Source of the DNA: Methyloligella solikamskensis
Lineage (GTDB): Bacteria > Pseudomonadota > Alphaproteobacteria > Rhizobiales > Methyloligellaceae
Direction: 5' to 3'
NCBI RefSeq assembly: GCF_042676065.1
Contig: NZ_JBHTJO010000001.1
Coordinates: forward strand, 1,612,001-1,676,000
Length of the DNA: 64,000 bases
Every line of letters begins with the position of its first letter. Within the stretch, counting starts at the first letter, position 1. Below are positions 44,316 to 53,205 of the stretch, in pieces. Both the position numbers and the translations under genes were made by a program. Under the pieces are notes generated by a model. It saw only the letters and a list, made by a program, of their open reading frames with translations. It did not search any database and was not told the DNA's origin.

Positions 44316-44920
44316 CCGTGCGCGTAGAGGCCGAAGGCGCCAGTAGGGCTGCTTCGTCTTTCTCCAAGGCATACGCCTGCAGAGCCCTCTGGGCTGTCGC
44401 TGTTGCTGCTGCTCGCGACTGGCCGCTACCGTCGCAGCCCATAATGCCGGCAGGAGAAACCCGATATGCACCGGCGGACTCCTGAGAAACATCACACGGC
44501 CAATAATAAGTGATGCTCACACAAACTGTGCTCCGGTTGATCGGTTACGATGATGGACTATTAAGCACGTGACCGCTGGATGCCGGGCGCAGCGTCAGTC
44601 TAGGAGCAACGATGACGTGATATATACCGAGGCAAGACTGAGTATTGTGAGCATGGTGCTAAAAAAAAGAACGTGGGGAAAAGGCTTATCGAGGAATAAT
44701 ATATCTGTTTTAGGGATCATTTTTTTTCGATTCTTGTATCTAGAGAACGATGAAAGTCTGTGTATACTTGTCTTGTGTTTTGAATAAGGCGCAGAGAAAT
44801 TAATATTTATCCGTAAAACTGAGCTGTAATTGTAGATCCATACGTAGAGAAGCGTATTTTTATTCAAAACATCCGAATAACGTGACAAGGTCAATCCCGC
44901 ACGCCTGTTGAAGGCAGACA

Positions 44921-45026
44921 CAAAAAGCCCGGCCTTCCTCCGAAGAGGAAGACCGGGCAAAGCGCCCAGGGAGCCAGGCGCCCAAAAGAGTGGCCTATGA
45001 AAGGTGAAAGGAGTTCCCATCGCCAA
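44921..45026 (-). other. Repeat copy B with strong minus-strand terminator, possible small RNA
   Basis: Read on the minus strand, the repeat core (44983-44958) runs straight into a 14-bp stem, GCCCGGTCTTCCTC with GAGGAAGGCCGGGC around a TTCG loop, and then TTTTT (44926-44922). This is a textbook Rho-independent terminator. No clear protein gene ends here, so the region 45026-44921 may encode a short transcript, either a small RNA or a leader peptide beginning MAMGTPF. Either reading is inference. Confidence 0.55.
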
Positions 45027-45237
45027 TGCGGAAAAGGGAACGAGAATAGCTATACGCTACAACCACGAAAAGACGTGTTCAAAATTGCTCTCTATAGTGG
45101 TGGAGCGTATTCAGAGAGTTGCGAACCGTCCTGCCCCACCCGGATTGGCTTTCGCTGCTCCATCCTAGACACGCTCCATCGGCTGTTCACGTAGCAGCAG
45201 GTCTTCCAGGAGAAATGCCGCTGGCCTGGCAGACATC

Positions 45238-45381
45238 ATGATCGGTTTCAACCAGACGGTTCTGCTCGGACTGACGATGGCGAGTATCACCGCGCTATTC
45301 GGCATCGGACTAGCGCTGATCGAAAAATCGTTTCTGATCGCATCGCCCAAGCTTGGATCGAGCAGCGGCGCTTTCGACTAG
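45238..45381 (+). CDS. Small single-span membrane protein or gene remnant
   Basis: The 47-residue frame starts at ATG 45238 and has one hydrophobic segment (VLLGLTMASITALFGIGLALI) followed by a basic/Ser tail and a stop at 45379-45381. A tiny frame from 45215 ends by overlapping this ATG (ATGA), with AGGAGAA before it. The function is unknown, and it may be a leftover of a larger membrane gene in the island. Confidence 0.35.
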   Translation: MIGFNQTVLLGLTMASITALFGIGLALIEKSFLIASPKLGSSSGAFD

Positions 45382-45451
45382 GATAGCTTACGAAACGACT
45401 CATCCCGATCAATGGATGGCAGCTGCCTGCCGGACGGAGCATCAATCATCG

Positions 45452-46132
45452 TCACTCTTCTTTTGTCTGCGGAGCGACGTGTGGCTGGTCGTGGAGAACA
45501 GCGTTGAGCAGGGATTGGTGGACCTCAATCCTGCCGTTGTAAGAAATGAAACCGAGCTTCCTGAATTTGTTCATGAAGAAGCTTACGCGTCCGCGAGTCG
45601 TGCCGATCATCTGGGCCAGGGTCTCCTGGCTGATCTTCGCGATCACCGGCTGCGGCCCGGAATCGCTGCCGAAATTTGCCAGTAACAACAGCGTTCGGGC
45701 GAGCCGCTTTTCGCTCGAATTGAATAGCTGATCGACAAGATCTGCTTCCGTGCGTACGGCGCGATTCAAGAGGTGGATGATGAAGGATTCTGAAAATGCC
45801 GGATCGGCATGGATCATTCGGACGATCTCCGACTTGGCGATCCGGGTAATGCTCGCAGCCGTAATGGTCGTCGCCGTCGCGATGCGCTGCAATTGTCCGA
45901 CAAGACAGCTTTCACCGAAAAACTGCTCTTCTCCCAGCAAAGCCACCACGGCTTCTTTGCCTTGGTCGGAGAGAACCCGAATTTTGACCTTGCCCTTGCT
46001 GATGTAGAAGACGGCGTCTGCAGTGTCGCCTTGAGAGAATACGTCGGTCCCCGGCTCGTACTCGATCTCCTTTTCTCCAATCTTAGCTAGCAGAGTCTGC
46101 ACATCGAATTGTTGTAGTCGCTTGCTCGTCAT
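45452..46132 (-). CDS. Crp/Fnr-family transcription regulator
   Basis: The 226-residue protein has an N-terminal cNMP-like sensor barrel (GTDVFSQGDTADAVFYISKGKVKIRVLSDQGKEAVVALLGEEQFFGESCL), a long dimer helix and a winged helix-turn-helix (ISQETLAQMIGTTRGRVSFFMNKFRKLGFI). No FNR-type Cys cluster is seen at the N terminus, so an iron-sulfur sensor is unlikely. Similar regulators are frequent in rhizobial genomes. It lies inside the island, flanked by two copies of a 16-bp repeat (45074 and 46300), and is opposite in strand to its neighbours. Confidence 0.9.
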   Translation of the reverse strand: MTSKRLQQFDVQTLLAKIGEKEIEYEPGTDVFSQGDTADAVFYISKGKVKIRVLSDQGKEAVVALLGEEQFFGESCLVGQLQRIATATTITAASITRIAKSEIVRMIHADPAFSESFIIHLLNRAVRTEADLVDQLFNSSEKRLARTLLLLANFGSDSGPQPVIAKISQETLAQMIGTTRGRVSFFMNKFRKLGFISYNGRIEVHQSLLNAVLHDQPHVAPQTKEE

Positions 46133-46299
46133 AACCAGTTCGCTCGTCTGGAGCCCGAACTCCGTCTTCTCCCAAAAAGGATACCCTGCGCAATCCTGAG
46201 TTCAGCGGGCCCGCCATAGATAAGGGCGGAGAGAAGATCCCCGGCGAGGGAAGGCCGGTGGGTTGCAGCATCCTTAGATACACCAGCTTCATTCCGACC

Positions 46300-46315
46300 A
46301 CGTGTTCAAAATTGC
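46300..46315. repeat. 16-bp direct repeat, second copy (first at 45074-45089)
   Basis: ACGTGTTCAAAATTGC occurs at 45074-45089 and at 46300-46315, one on each side of the Crp/Fnr gene. The surrounding bases differ. The pair could be shared regulator-binding sites or the scar of a small insertion carrying the regulator. Confidence 0.5.
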
Positions 46316-46534
46316 GCAGCGCCATGGGGAACACCCATGAGACTATCAATAGTTGTATTGCACAACCATGCGCGCCGATTCAGCCAGAGAACTGGTCCAA
46401 GTAACTTCGGAACAAATGCCCTACCCCAGGGCCGAGCTGCATTTGGAAAGAGTAGCAATTGGAATGGGCGCATTACCACCTGTGATAGGGATTCCCACCC
46501 GCATGACATGCCGCTGCCAAAGGGGAGTGGCATC

Positions 46535-47056
46535 GTGAATATCGGCTATGTCCAGGACGCCGCAGTGCCGAAGGATCTGCGTTCAGAACTCGCAGCATTT
46601 GATAATGCTGGTTGCGAGCGGATCGTGGTCGATAGCGCGGCGCGCGCGAAAGAAAGGCGTATGCTCAAGGTCGTCTTGGATAGCTTGAGCGCGGGAGACA
46701 GCCTGGTCGTTTGGTCGTTGAGTTGTGTAGCCGACTCGATGCCAGAACTCGTCCGTCTAGCGCTCGATTTGGAAGCGCGGAAGGTCCGGCTGATATCATT
46801 GGCCGAAGGCTTCGACACAAATGGAGAGGATGAGCGGGTCGTTATTAGTACTCTACGTCGATTGCATGCCTTCCAGGAAAGTCTGGCTACGCAGCGAGAC
46901 GGTTCATCGCGCCGCAGGCCGGGACGGCCAAGAATGCTAAAGATGCAGGATCTGGATAAAGCGCGCCTGATGCTTGCCAACGGCGCTACGGTGGATGAAG
47001 CGGCGCGGGAGCTCAATATCTCGCGGGCCACCCTCTATCGGTACCTCCACCAGTAA
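46535..47056 (+). CDS. Serine-recombinase-like protein without catalytic residues, with HTH
   Basis: The 173-residue protein aligns with Hin-type resolvase/invertases over its whole length: IGYVQD at the start, AGCERIVVDSAARAKERRMLKVVL, SAGDSLVVWSLSC, and a C-terminal HTH with GRPRMLKMQDLDKARLMLANGATVDEAARELNISRATLYRYLH. The N-terminal YxRVS is YVQDA, so both the nucleophilic Ser and its Arg are gone, and the D-R-L-G-R-S block is SCVADS. It should not cut DNA but can still bind it. GTG 46535 follows AGGGGAGTGG. It lies upstream of the adhesin and may act as its regulator. Confidence 0.8.
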   Translation: MNIGYVQDAAVPKDLRSELAAFDNAGCERIVVDSAARAKERRMLKVVLDSLSAGDSLVVWSLSCVADSMPELVRLALDLEARKVRLISLAEGFDTNGEDERVVISTLRRLHAFQESLATQRDGSSRRRPGRPRMLKMQDLDKARLMLANGATVDEAARELNISRATLYRYLHQ

Positions 47057-47553
47057 AAACCTCTCCTCAGCGTAAAATCGAATCGTGAAGCGCAAGCTTT
47101 TGTCTATCGCCGCTCTCCGCTCCCATCCTCGCGCCGAATAAAACTGTTCTCCCTGCTGAGTCTGCGCCGCAGGCTGCACTCTCGCACCCAGGCAACCCGC
47201 GCAACTGTGGCGGCGAGGGGTGGCATCCGTTGCATAAATCACACAGCAACGAAGAATAGAATTCGATCACTACGGGGATCACTGAATGAAAAATTCTAAA
47301 AATAAAGAATATCGGCGTGATCGAAATCCGTAAACAACAGAAAGCACGGTGAAAATCAGAAATGTATTTCTCATAAGTGTCTAGAAACTGTATCATTAAC
47401 GTATCATATAAGTTTTAAAACTAATAAGTAAATAATATTTCAAGATTAATTCGATCCTATACATAGAACGTTGCCCCAAATACTTAGGTAGCCTTGATCG
47501 GTTCCCGTAATGCGGGAAATCGGAAGCTGAAAGCATGAGGCTGGGGGGCTCGC
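47057..47553. promoter_or_regulatory. AT-rich intergenic region upstream of the giant adhesin
   Basis: This stretch has no gene and is much richer in A/T than its surroundings, above all at 47230-47460. It contains the 12-bp palindrome AGTTTTAAAACT (47411-47422), a hairpin TTCCCG-loop-CGGGAA (47504-47520) just before the adhesin start, and a GGGGGG Shine-Dalgarno stretch. Such AT-rich leaders often carry silencer sites (MucR/Ros or H-NS-like in alphaproteobacteria). Promoter elements are not assigned. Confidence 0.5.
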
Positions 47554-50500
47554 ATGCGCATTCAAACGAAACCTGAGGGGTTGTCTGAGACGGGCGCATC
47601 GTCATTGATCGCGTGGCCGCAACGACACGCGCTCCTGAGCGCCGCATTGATCGCAACGATCTGCGTTCTGTTAGCGGCGGTACTGACGGTCTCTGGTGCC
47701 CCGGGGGCATACGCCGCGAACTGTCCGACGAACGCTAGCTCAAACAATGTGTTCAACGATGGAAGCGACGGCCAATCCAACGCTGGGCTGCTGGGCACGC
47801 TGAACTGCACGAACAACACGATCGCCGGCAGCGACAATCTGCGACAAAACGGCAATGGGTTCGGAGGCGACGCACAGCTCCGTAATAACACTGTGCTGGA
47901 CAACGGCAGCTCCAGTTCGATCAGGGGAAACGGAAGCGGAGCTGTTGGTGACGCCGTCATCCTGAACAACCTCGTCCAGGGCAGTACTTCGTTAAATGGA
48001 AATGGCGCCGCGGTGTTGGGGGCCGGCAATGCCCTCATCACTGGAAATCATGTGACTGGCGATGAGTCCGGCACTGGAAACGGCGCCTCCGCCGCCATTG
48101 GCAATGGCAGTGCGACGCTGATCGACAATGTTTTTGTTGGCAATGGGAACGGCAGCAGCAATGGCCGGACCATCGCAGGAACCGCGAGCGCATCGCTCAT
48201 AGGCAACACCTTCATCGGCACCGACGCGGGCAGCGACAATGGCCGCATTACTGTCGGAGGTGGCGATGCTATCGCCATTCTCCATGCCAACTATATCAAT
48301 GGAGACACTGCCGGGAATGGCAATGGCAGTGTGTTTGGCGGTCTGGGTACCGCCAGCGTCACGATGATCGGCAATAATATTCAGGGCACCGAGACCGGCA
48401 GTCAGAATGGCTCTGTCGGTCTCGGCCTTAACAATGAGGCCGTCGCCGTTCTTAAGGGCAACACCTTCATTGGGGATGGCTCTGGCAGCCATAACGGCTC
48501 GGTCGTCCTCGGCACCGGCGACGCCACGGCAACCCTGGTCGGCAATACCGTTATTGGCGCTGGATCGGCGAGCGATAACGGCGAGATTCTCACTGGGACC
48601 GGCAATGCGACCGCGACCCTGACCAACAATACGATCCACGGAGATAATTCCGGAAGCAACAACGGTCTTGTGCTCGTCGGCATCGGCGGGGCGACGGACA
48701 CCATTATGGCCGACAACATAATCAATGGTGACGGCTCTGGCAGCGGCAATGGTTTGGCTGGTGCCGGGGGAAGCACCACGAAGGTGCTCGGCAACATCAT
48801 CAACGGCGACGATTCAGGGTCAGGCAACGGGGCCGGCGGTACGGGCGGCAGGTCGACTGTTGCCAAGAACAATATCTTCGGCAATGGCTCGTTGAGCGGA
48901 AACGGCGCCGGCCTGGCTGGAACGGGTGATGCGAATGTGTCCAGCAACTTCGTCAGCGGTGACAATTCCGGCAGCTTCAACGGCGCCGGCGCACTTGGCG
49001 GCGAAGCCTCCGTTTCAAACAACGAAATCTATGGAAGTGGATCCGGCTCGCTTAATGGCGGTTCGCTCACCGGAACTGGTAGCGCCACGGTCGCGGACAA
49101 CGACATCCACGGTAATCTCTCGGGGAGTGGCAATGGTGTGAGCACCGGCGGCAACGGCAACGCCAATGTCACTGGTAACGTCATCCGGGGCGACGCCTCG
49201 GGCAGCGCGAACGGCCTTGGCACAGGCGACACCAACGTGACCGTCGCCAACAACTATGTCGTGGGCAACGGTTCCGCTAGCGCCAATCTCGGCGACGTGA
49301 CGGATAACACGATCTTTGGCGATCTGTCGGGCACGGGAAACGGCGACGGCTTCGCCTCAAATACTATTTTTGGCAATCTGTCTGGCTCCGCGAACGGTGA
49401 AGACTTCGCCGGCAATACCATCATGGGCAATTATTCTGGCAACCTGGCCGGAGACGACGTCCACGACAACACGGTGATTGGCGATTTTTCCGGCAATCTT
49501 TATGGCGACGGGGCGAGCTACAACAACGTTGTCGGTAATGGCTCCGGCAATCTCGTCCAGGGTTCGTCGAACAGCGTGGTAGGCAACCTGTCAGGCAATG
49601 ATGTGGAGGGCGAAGGCAATGTTGCGATCGGCTTCGCATCCGGAAACGTTGTAGGGAGCAGTTACAATACTGCCGTCGGCGCATACTCTGGCAATTTCGT
49701 CACCGGCGATCAAAACACCGCTGTCGGCTACTTCAGCGGCAACGGCGTCACCGGCTATAACAATCTGGCCCTAGGGTCGTTCAGCGGAAACCTTGTGGAA
49801 GGCGACGGAAACCAGGCCAGCGGCGTCCTGGTCGGTAACCTGGTCGGCGGCGATTACAACCAGGCCTCCGGTTACCTCACGGGCAATCTTGTGACGGGCG
49901 ACCAGAACCAGGCCTCGGGTGCATATTCCGGCAATGCCGTGAGCGGCGACAACAACCAAGCCTCCGGTGAGGGCTCCGGCAACATCGTCACCGGCAGCAA
50001 CAATCTGGCGAGCGGTCTCGTCTCCGGCAATGCGGTCACGGGTGACGAGAACCAGGCGACCGGCGCCTATGCGGGTAACGCCGTGAGCGGCGACAACAAC
50101 CAAGCCTCCGGTGAGGGCTCCGGCAACATCGTCACCGGCAGCAACAATCTGGCGAGCGGTCTTCTCTCCGGCAATGCGGTCACGGGCGACGAGAACCAGG
50201 CGACCGGCGCCTATTCCGGCAATGCCGTGAGCGGCGACAACAACCAAGCCTCCGGTGAGGGCTCCGGCAACATCGTCACCGGCAGCAACAATCTGGCGAG
50301 CGGTCTCGTCTCCGGCAATGCGGTCACGGGTGACGAGAACCAGGCGACCGGCGCATATTCCGGTAACGCCGTGAGTGGCGACAACAACCAGGCCTCCGGT
50401 GAGGGGTCCGGCAATATCGTCACCGGCAGCAACAATCTGGCGAGCGGTCTCGTCTCCGGCAATGTGGTCACGGGTGACGAGAACCAGGCGACCGGCGCCT

Positions 50501-51000
50501 ATGCGGGTAACGCCGTGAGCGGCGACAACAACCAAGCCTCCGGTGAGGGGTCCGGCAATATCGTCACCGGCAGCAATAATCTGGCCAGCGGTCTCGTCTC
50601 CGGCAATGCGGTCACGGGTGACGAGAACCAGGCGACCGGCGCCTATGCGGGTAACGCCGTGAGCGGCGACAACAACCAGGCCTCCGGTGAGGGGTCCGGC
50701 AATATCGTCACCGGCAGCAATAATCTGGCCAGCGGTCTCGTCTCCGGCAATGTGGTCACGGGTGACGAGAACCAGGCGACAGCGGCATATTCCGGCAACG
50801 CCGTGAGCGGCGACAACAACCAGGCCTCCGGTGAGGGGTCCGGCAATATCGTCACCGGCAGCAACAATCTGGCCAGCGGTCTCCTCTCCGGCAATGTCGT
50901 CACGGGGGATCAGAACCAGGCGACCGGCGCCAATGCGCGGGTAATAACGTCAGCGGCAGCAACAACCAGGCCTCCGGTGAGGAGTCCGGCAACGACGTGA
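47554..51000 (+). CDS. Giant YadA-like trimeric autotransporter adhesin, N-terminal part (frameshifted)
   Basis: This 1148-residue frame has a long basic leader and signal (HALLSAALIATICVLLAAVLTVSGAPGAYAAN). It continues with Gly/Asn/Ser/Ala-rich repeats, first irregular units with GNTFIG-like strands, then 16-residue units of the form G-N-x-V-x-G-x-x-N-x-A-x-G. These are passenger repeats of a surface beta-roll. Near 50936 two extra bases (CG) shift the frame, and it stops 20 codons later. Without them translation would join the next frame and end in a YadA-type anchor, about 1595 residues in all. The ATG follows GGGGGG. Confidence 0.8.
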   Translation: MRIQTKPEGLSETGASSLIAWPQRHALLSAALIATICVLLAAVLTVSGAPGAYAANCPTNASSNNVFNDGSDGQSNAGLLGTLNCTNNTIAGSDNLRQNGNGFGGDAQLRNNTVLDNGSSSSIRGNGSGAVGDAVILNNLVQGSTSLNGNGAAVLGAGNALITGNHVTGDESGTGNGASAAIGNGSATLIDNVFVGNGNGSSNGRTIAGTASASLIGNTFIGTDAGSDNGRITVGGGDAIAILHANYINGDTAGNGNGSVFGGLGTASVTMIGNNIQGTETGSQNGSVGLGLNNEAVAVLKGNTFIGDGSGSHNGSVVLGTGDATATLVGNTVIGAGSASDNGEILTGTGNATATLTNNTIHGDNSGSNNGLVLVGIGGATDTIMADNIINGDGSGSGNGLAGAGGSTTKVLGNIINGDDSGSGNGAGGTGGRSTVAKNNIFGNGSLSGNGAGLAGTGDANVSSNFVSGDNSGSFNGAGALGGEASVSNNEIYGSGSGSLNGGSLTGTGSATVADNDIHGNLSGSGNGVSTGGNGNANVTGNVIRGDASGSANGLGTGDTNVTVANNYVVGNGSASANLGDVTDNTIFGDLSGTGNGDGFASNTIFGNLSGSANGEDFAGNTIMGNYSGNLAGDDVHDNTVIGDFSGNLYGDGASYNNVVGNGSGNLVQGSSNSVVGNLSGNDVEGEGNVAIGFASGNVVGSSYNTAVGAYSGNFVTGDQNTAVGYFSGNGVTGYNNLALGSFSGNLVEGDGNQASGVLVGNLVGGDYNQASGYLTGNLVTGDQNQASGAYSGNAVSGDNNQASGEGSGNIVTGSNNLASGLVSGNAVTGDENQATGAYAGNAVSGDNNQASGEGSGNIVTGSNNLASGLLSGNAVTGDENQATGAYSGNAVSGDNNQASGEGSGNIVTGSNNLASGLVSGNAVTGDENQATGAYSGNAVSGDNNQASGEGSGNIVTGSNNLASGLVSGNVVTGDENQATGAYAGNAVSGDNNQASGEGSGNIVTGSNNLASGLVSGNAVTGDENQATGAYAGNAVSGDNNQASGEGSGNIVTGSNNLASGLVSGNVVTGDENQATAAYSGNAVSGDNNQASGEGSGNIVTGSNNLASGLLSGNVVTGDQNQATGANARVITSAAATTRPPVRSPATT
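49921..50928. repeat. Seven tandem 144-bp repeats inside the adhesin gene
   Basis: Units begin at 49921, 50065, 50209, 50353, 50497, 50641 and 50785, each exactly 144 bp (48 codons), and each codes three 16-residue repeats (types AYSGNAVSGDNNQASG, EGSGNIVTGSNNLASG and LVSGNAVTGDENQATG). The units are nearly identical at DNA level, so copy number is likely to change by recombination or slippage, and short-read assemblies may collapse them. Confidence 0.95.
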
Positions 51001-52343
51001 CCGGAAACAACAATCTGGCCAGCGGTCTTCTCTCCGGCAATGTGGTCACGGGGGATCAGAACCAGGCGACTGGCGCTAATGCGGGTAATAACGTCAGCGG
51101 CAGCAACAACCAGGCATCCGGCAATGGCGCCGGCAACGACGTGACCGGGGATGAGAACCGGGCATCCGGTCCCCTCTCCGGCAACCTCGTAAGCGGCACT
51201 CGAAATCAATCCTCCGGTTCCAATGCGGGCAATCGCGTCTCCGGCAACAACAATCAGGCGAGCGGTGACGGCGCCGGCAATGACGTGGCCGGGAATGAGA
51301 ACCGAGCATCGGGGCCCTTCTCCGGCAACTTTGTAACTGGCACCCGGAACCAATCCTCGGGAGCCAATGCGGGTAACAACGTGAGCGGCAACAATAACCA
51401 GGCGAGTGGTGATGGCGCCGGCAACAACGTGACCGGCAGTCAAAACCGGGCGTCCGGTCCCTTTTCCGGCAACTTCGTAACCGGCAATCAGAACCAGTCC
51501 TCCGGTGCCTTTGCGGGTAATGGCGTCTCGGGAAACAACAACCAGGCAAGCGGCCTGAACGCGGGTAACAATGTCACTGGCAACAACAACATTGCCAGCG
51601 GCTTGAACGCGGGCAACAACGTCAAGGGCGTCAACAACATCTCGATGGGCACCGGTGCGGGAAGCGGCAACGTTGCCAGTTACGCGGTCGCCATCGGCAA
51701 CCAATCCATGGCGGCGGCGAATTCGGGCGTCGCAATCGGCAATGTCGCCTATGTCGGTGGCAAGTCCGGTGTTGCAGTGGGCGGCAGCGCTTACGCGGCA
51801 GGGCCCGACGATACGGCGATCGGGGCCGGCGCAACTGTCACCGCCGATCACAGTACCGCTATCGGTGCCGGTGCGGTTGCGACCTTGCCGAACCAGTTCG
51901 TCCTCGCAACAGCCAGAGACACCTATAAGACACCGGGCATCACGTCGGGATTGAGCCGTCAGCGTCAGTCCGGACCTCTTCAGGTCGTGACAACCGACGC
52001 CACAGGCAACCTCGCTTCCGATGGCGGTGAAATCTTCAGGAGACTCGACATCGCCGCTGCGAATATCGATGAAAACCGCTCAGGTGTCGCTTTGGCGCTA
52101 GCTGCGGTGAATCCCGATCTGACCGGCGACGAACGCTTCGGTATCACCGCGAATTGGGGTGGCTTTGACGGAGCGAGCGCCTTCGGCATGGGGTTTGAGG
52201 GCGTGCTTGGCCATGACTGGATCACCCCCGGAGACCGTGTGGCAGTGACGGGAGGTTGGGGCGTGGGTTTCGCCAATAACGCCGGGGACGATGTCTATGG
52301 CGGTCGCGTGGGTGCTCAGTGGACGTGGGGCTCTACGCGATAG
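50997..52343 (+). CDS. YadA-like adhesin, C-terminal part with outer-membrane anchor (frameshifted)
   Basis: The frame continues the same repeats (GNNVSGSNNQASG) in phase with the upstream part from 50940 on, then changes to YadA head repeats (AVAIGNQSMAAANSGVAIG, DDTAIGAGATVTADHSTAIGAGA). It ends in an anchor-like region with alternating strands (RFGITANWGGFDG, RVAVTGGWGVGFA, VYGGRVGAQWTW), as in trimeric autotransporters. Alone it has no signal peptide, and the nominal GTG 50997 is unlikely to be a true start. It is the 3' half of the gene broken by the 2-bp insertion near 50936. Confidence 0.8.
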   Translation: MTGNNNLASGLLSGNVVTGDQNQATGANAGNNVSGSNNQASGNGAGNDVTGDENRASGPLSGNLVSGTRNQSSGSNAGNRVSGNNNQASGDGAGNDVAGNENRASGPFSGNFVTGTRNQSSGANAGNNVSGNNNQASGDGAGNNVTGSQNRASGPFSGNFVTGNQNQSSGAFAGNGVSGNNNQASGLNAGNNVTGNNNIASGLNAGNNVKGVNNISMGTGAGSGNVASYAVAIGNQSMAAANSGVAIGNVAYVGGKSGVAVGGSAYAAGPDDTAIGAGATVTADHSTAIGAGAVATLPNQFVLATARDTYKTPGITSGLSRQRQSGPLQVVTTDATGNLASDGGEIFRRLDIAAANIDENRSGVALALAAVNPDLTGDERFGITANWGGFDGASAFGMGFEGVLGHDWITPGDRVAVTGGWGVGFANNAGDDVYGGRVGAQWTWGSTR

Positions 52344-52431
52344 TTGGGACTTGGCTCAAAAGGCTGCTAAACGGACTCCGCGGATGGCAATCTGGAGACG
52401 ATAGTTAGCTCGTACGATGCTATGGTAGGAC

Positions 52432-53043
52432 ATGGTTCGGATCGTCCTGATGGGTCTTATCGCATCTGCACTGGTCCTTGGGTTCGGCCAAAGCTACGGC
52501 CAAGCCCAAACCGGAAGCTCGGGTGTAAAATCGGCGCAGAAACACTCGGTTGACAATGGGGCAGAGACCGGAACGGCACCAAGAAGTGATGCTATCCCGA
52601 ACGGACCCCGCCTGATCGTGCTGATCACTTCAACGCTTATCGCTTTAAACCAGGCCAATTTGACCGGCAATTACAGCGTCTTTCGCGAGCTGAGCGCGCC
52701 GAGCTTCCAGATCGCGAATAGTGTCGGGCAACTTTCGGAGATCTTTTTGGATCTTCGGCACCGCAATTTCGATCTTTCGCCGATTCTGACACTGGAGCCT
52801 ACATTGGTGAGGCAGCCAGAGATCGCTTCGAACGGAATGCTCCGCGTAAGCGGTTTCTTCCCAACCGTGCCGGAGCGCCTCAATTTCGATCTCATTTATC
52901 AGCGGGTTGACGGAAGATGGCTGGTTTTCGGAATCGCTGTCGATACGACGGCTGAGCGGCCGGCGAAGGCTACGGCTTATCCGCCGGAATTGCCAAGCCC
53001 TCCAACACGAAAGCCCCCGCACAAAGCCCAGGTGGGCCGGTGA
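52432..53043 (+). CDS. Secreted protein of unknown function, linked to the adhesin
   Basis: The 203-residue protein has a signal peptide (VRIVLMGLIASALVLGFGQSYGQA), a short linker and a domain with IALNQANLTGNYSVFRELSAPSFQIANSVGQLSEIF and RLNFDLIYQRVDGRWLVFGIAVDT. The latter ends with a WxVFGI strand reminiscent of NTF2-like folds. A Pro/Lys-rich tail follows. The ATG has GGTAGGAC just upstream. It lies 88 bases after the adhesin on the same strand and may be a secreted partner or quality-control factor, by context only. Confidence 0.6.
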   Translation: MVRIVLMGLIASALVLGFGQSYGQAQTGSSGVKSAQKHSVDNGAETGTAPRSDAIPNGPRLIVLITSTLIALNQANLTGNYSVFRELSAPSFQIANSVGQLSEIFLDLRHRNFDLSPILTLEPTLVRQPEIASNGMLRVSGFFPTVPERLNFDLIYQRVDGRWLVFGIAVDTTAERPAKATAYPPELPSPPTRKPPHKAQVGR

Positions 53044-53205
53044 TTGTCATTTTGGGGCGGCGCAGGTTCCCAAAAGGCTGAAGATCCTTTGGAGCAGTCA
53101 TGCCAACACGTCAGCGGTCGCGGTCAGCAGATGGGCTCATCCAGATCGGCCGCATTGGTCGCTACATGGTAACGACGATTCGGCCATAGCTCGCCTGATT
53201 TTAGA

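Noticed and set aside
44569..44787. 72-codon plus-strand frame in the AT-rich island segment
   Set aside because: AT-rich with hydrophobic end, but no Shine-Dalgarno, no family, and it lies in decayed sequence; it could be a remnant.
49771..50535. 254-codon minus-strand frame antisense to the adhesin
   Set aside because: It is the shadow of the highly repetitive plus-strand frame, with no start signal and the same repeat period.
49921..50928. CRISPR array
   Set aside because: Repeats are 144 bp, directly adjacent, coding and without spacers.
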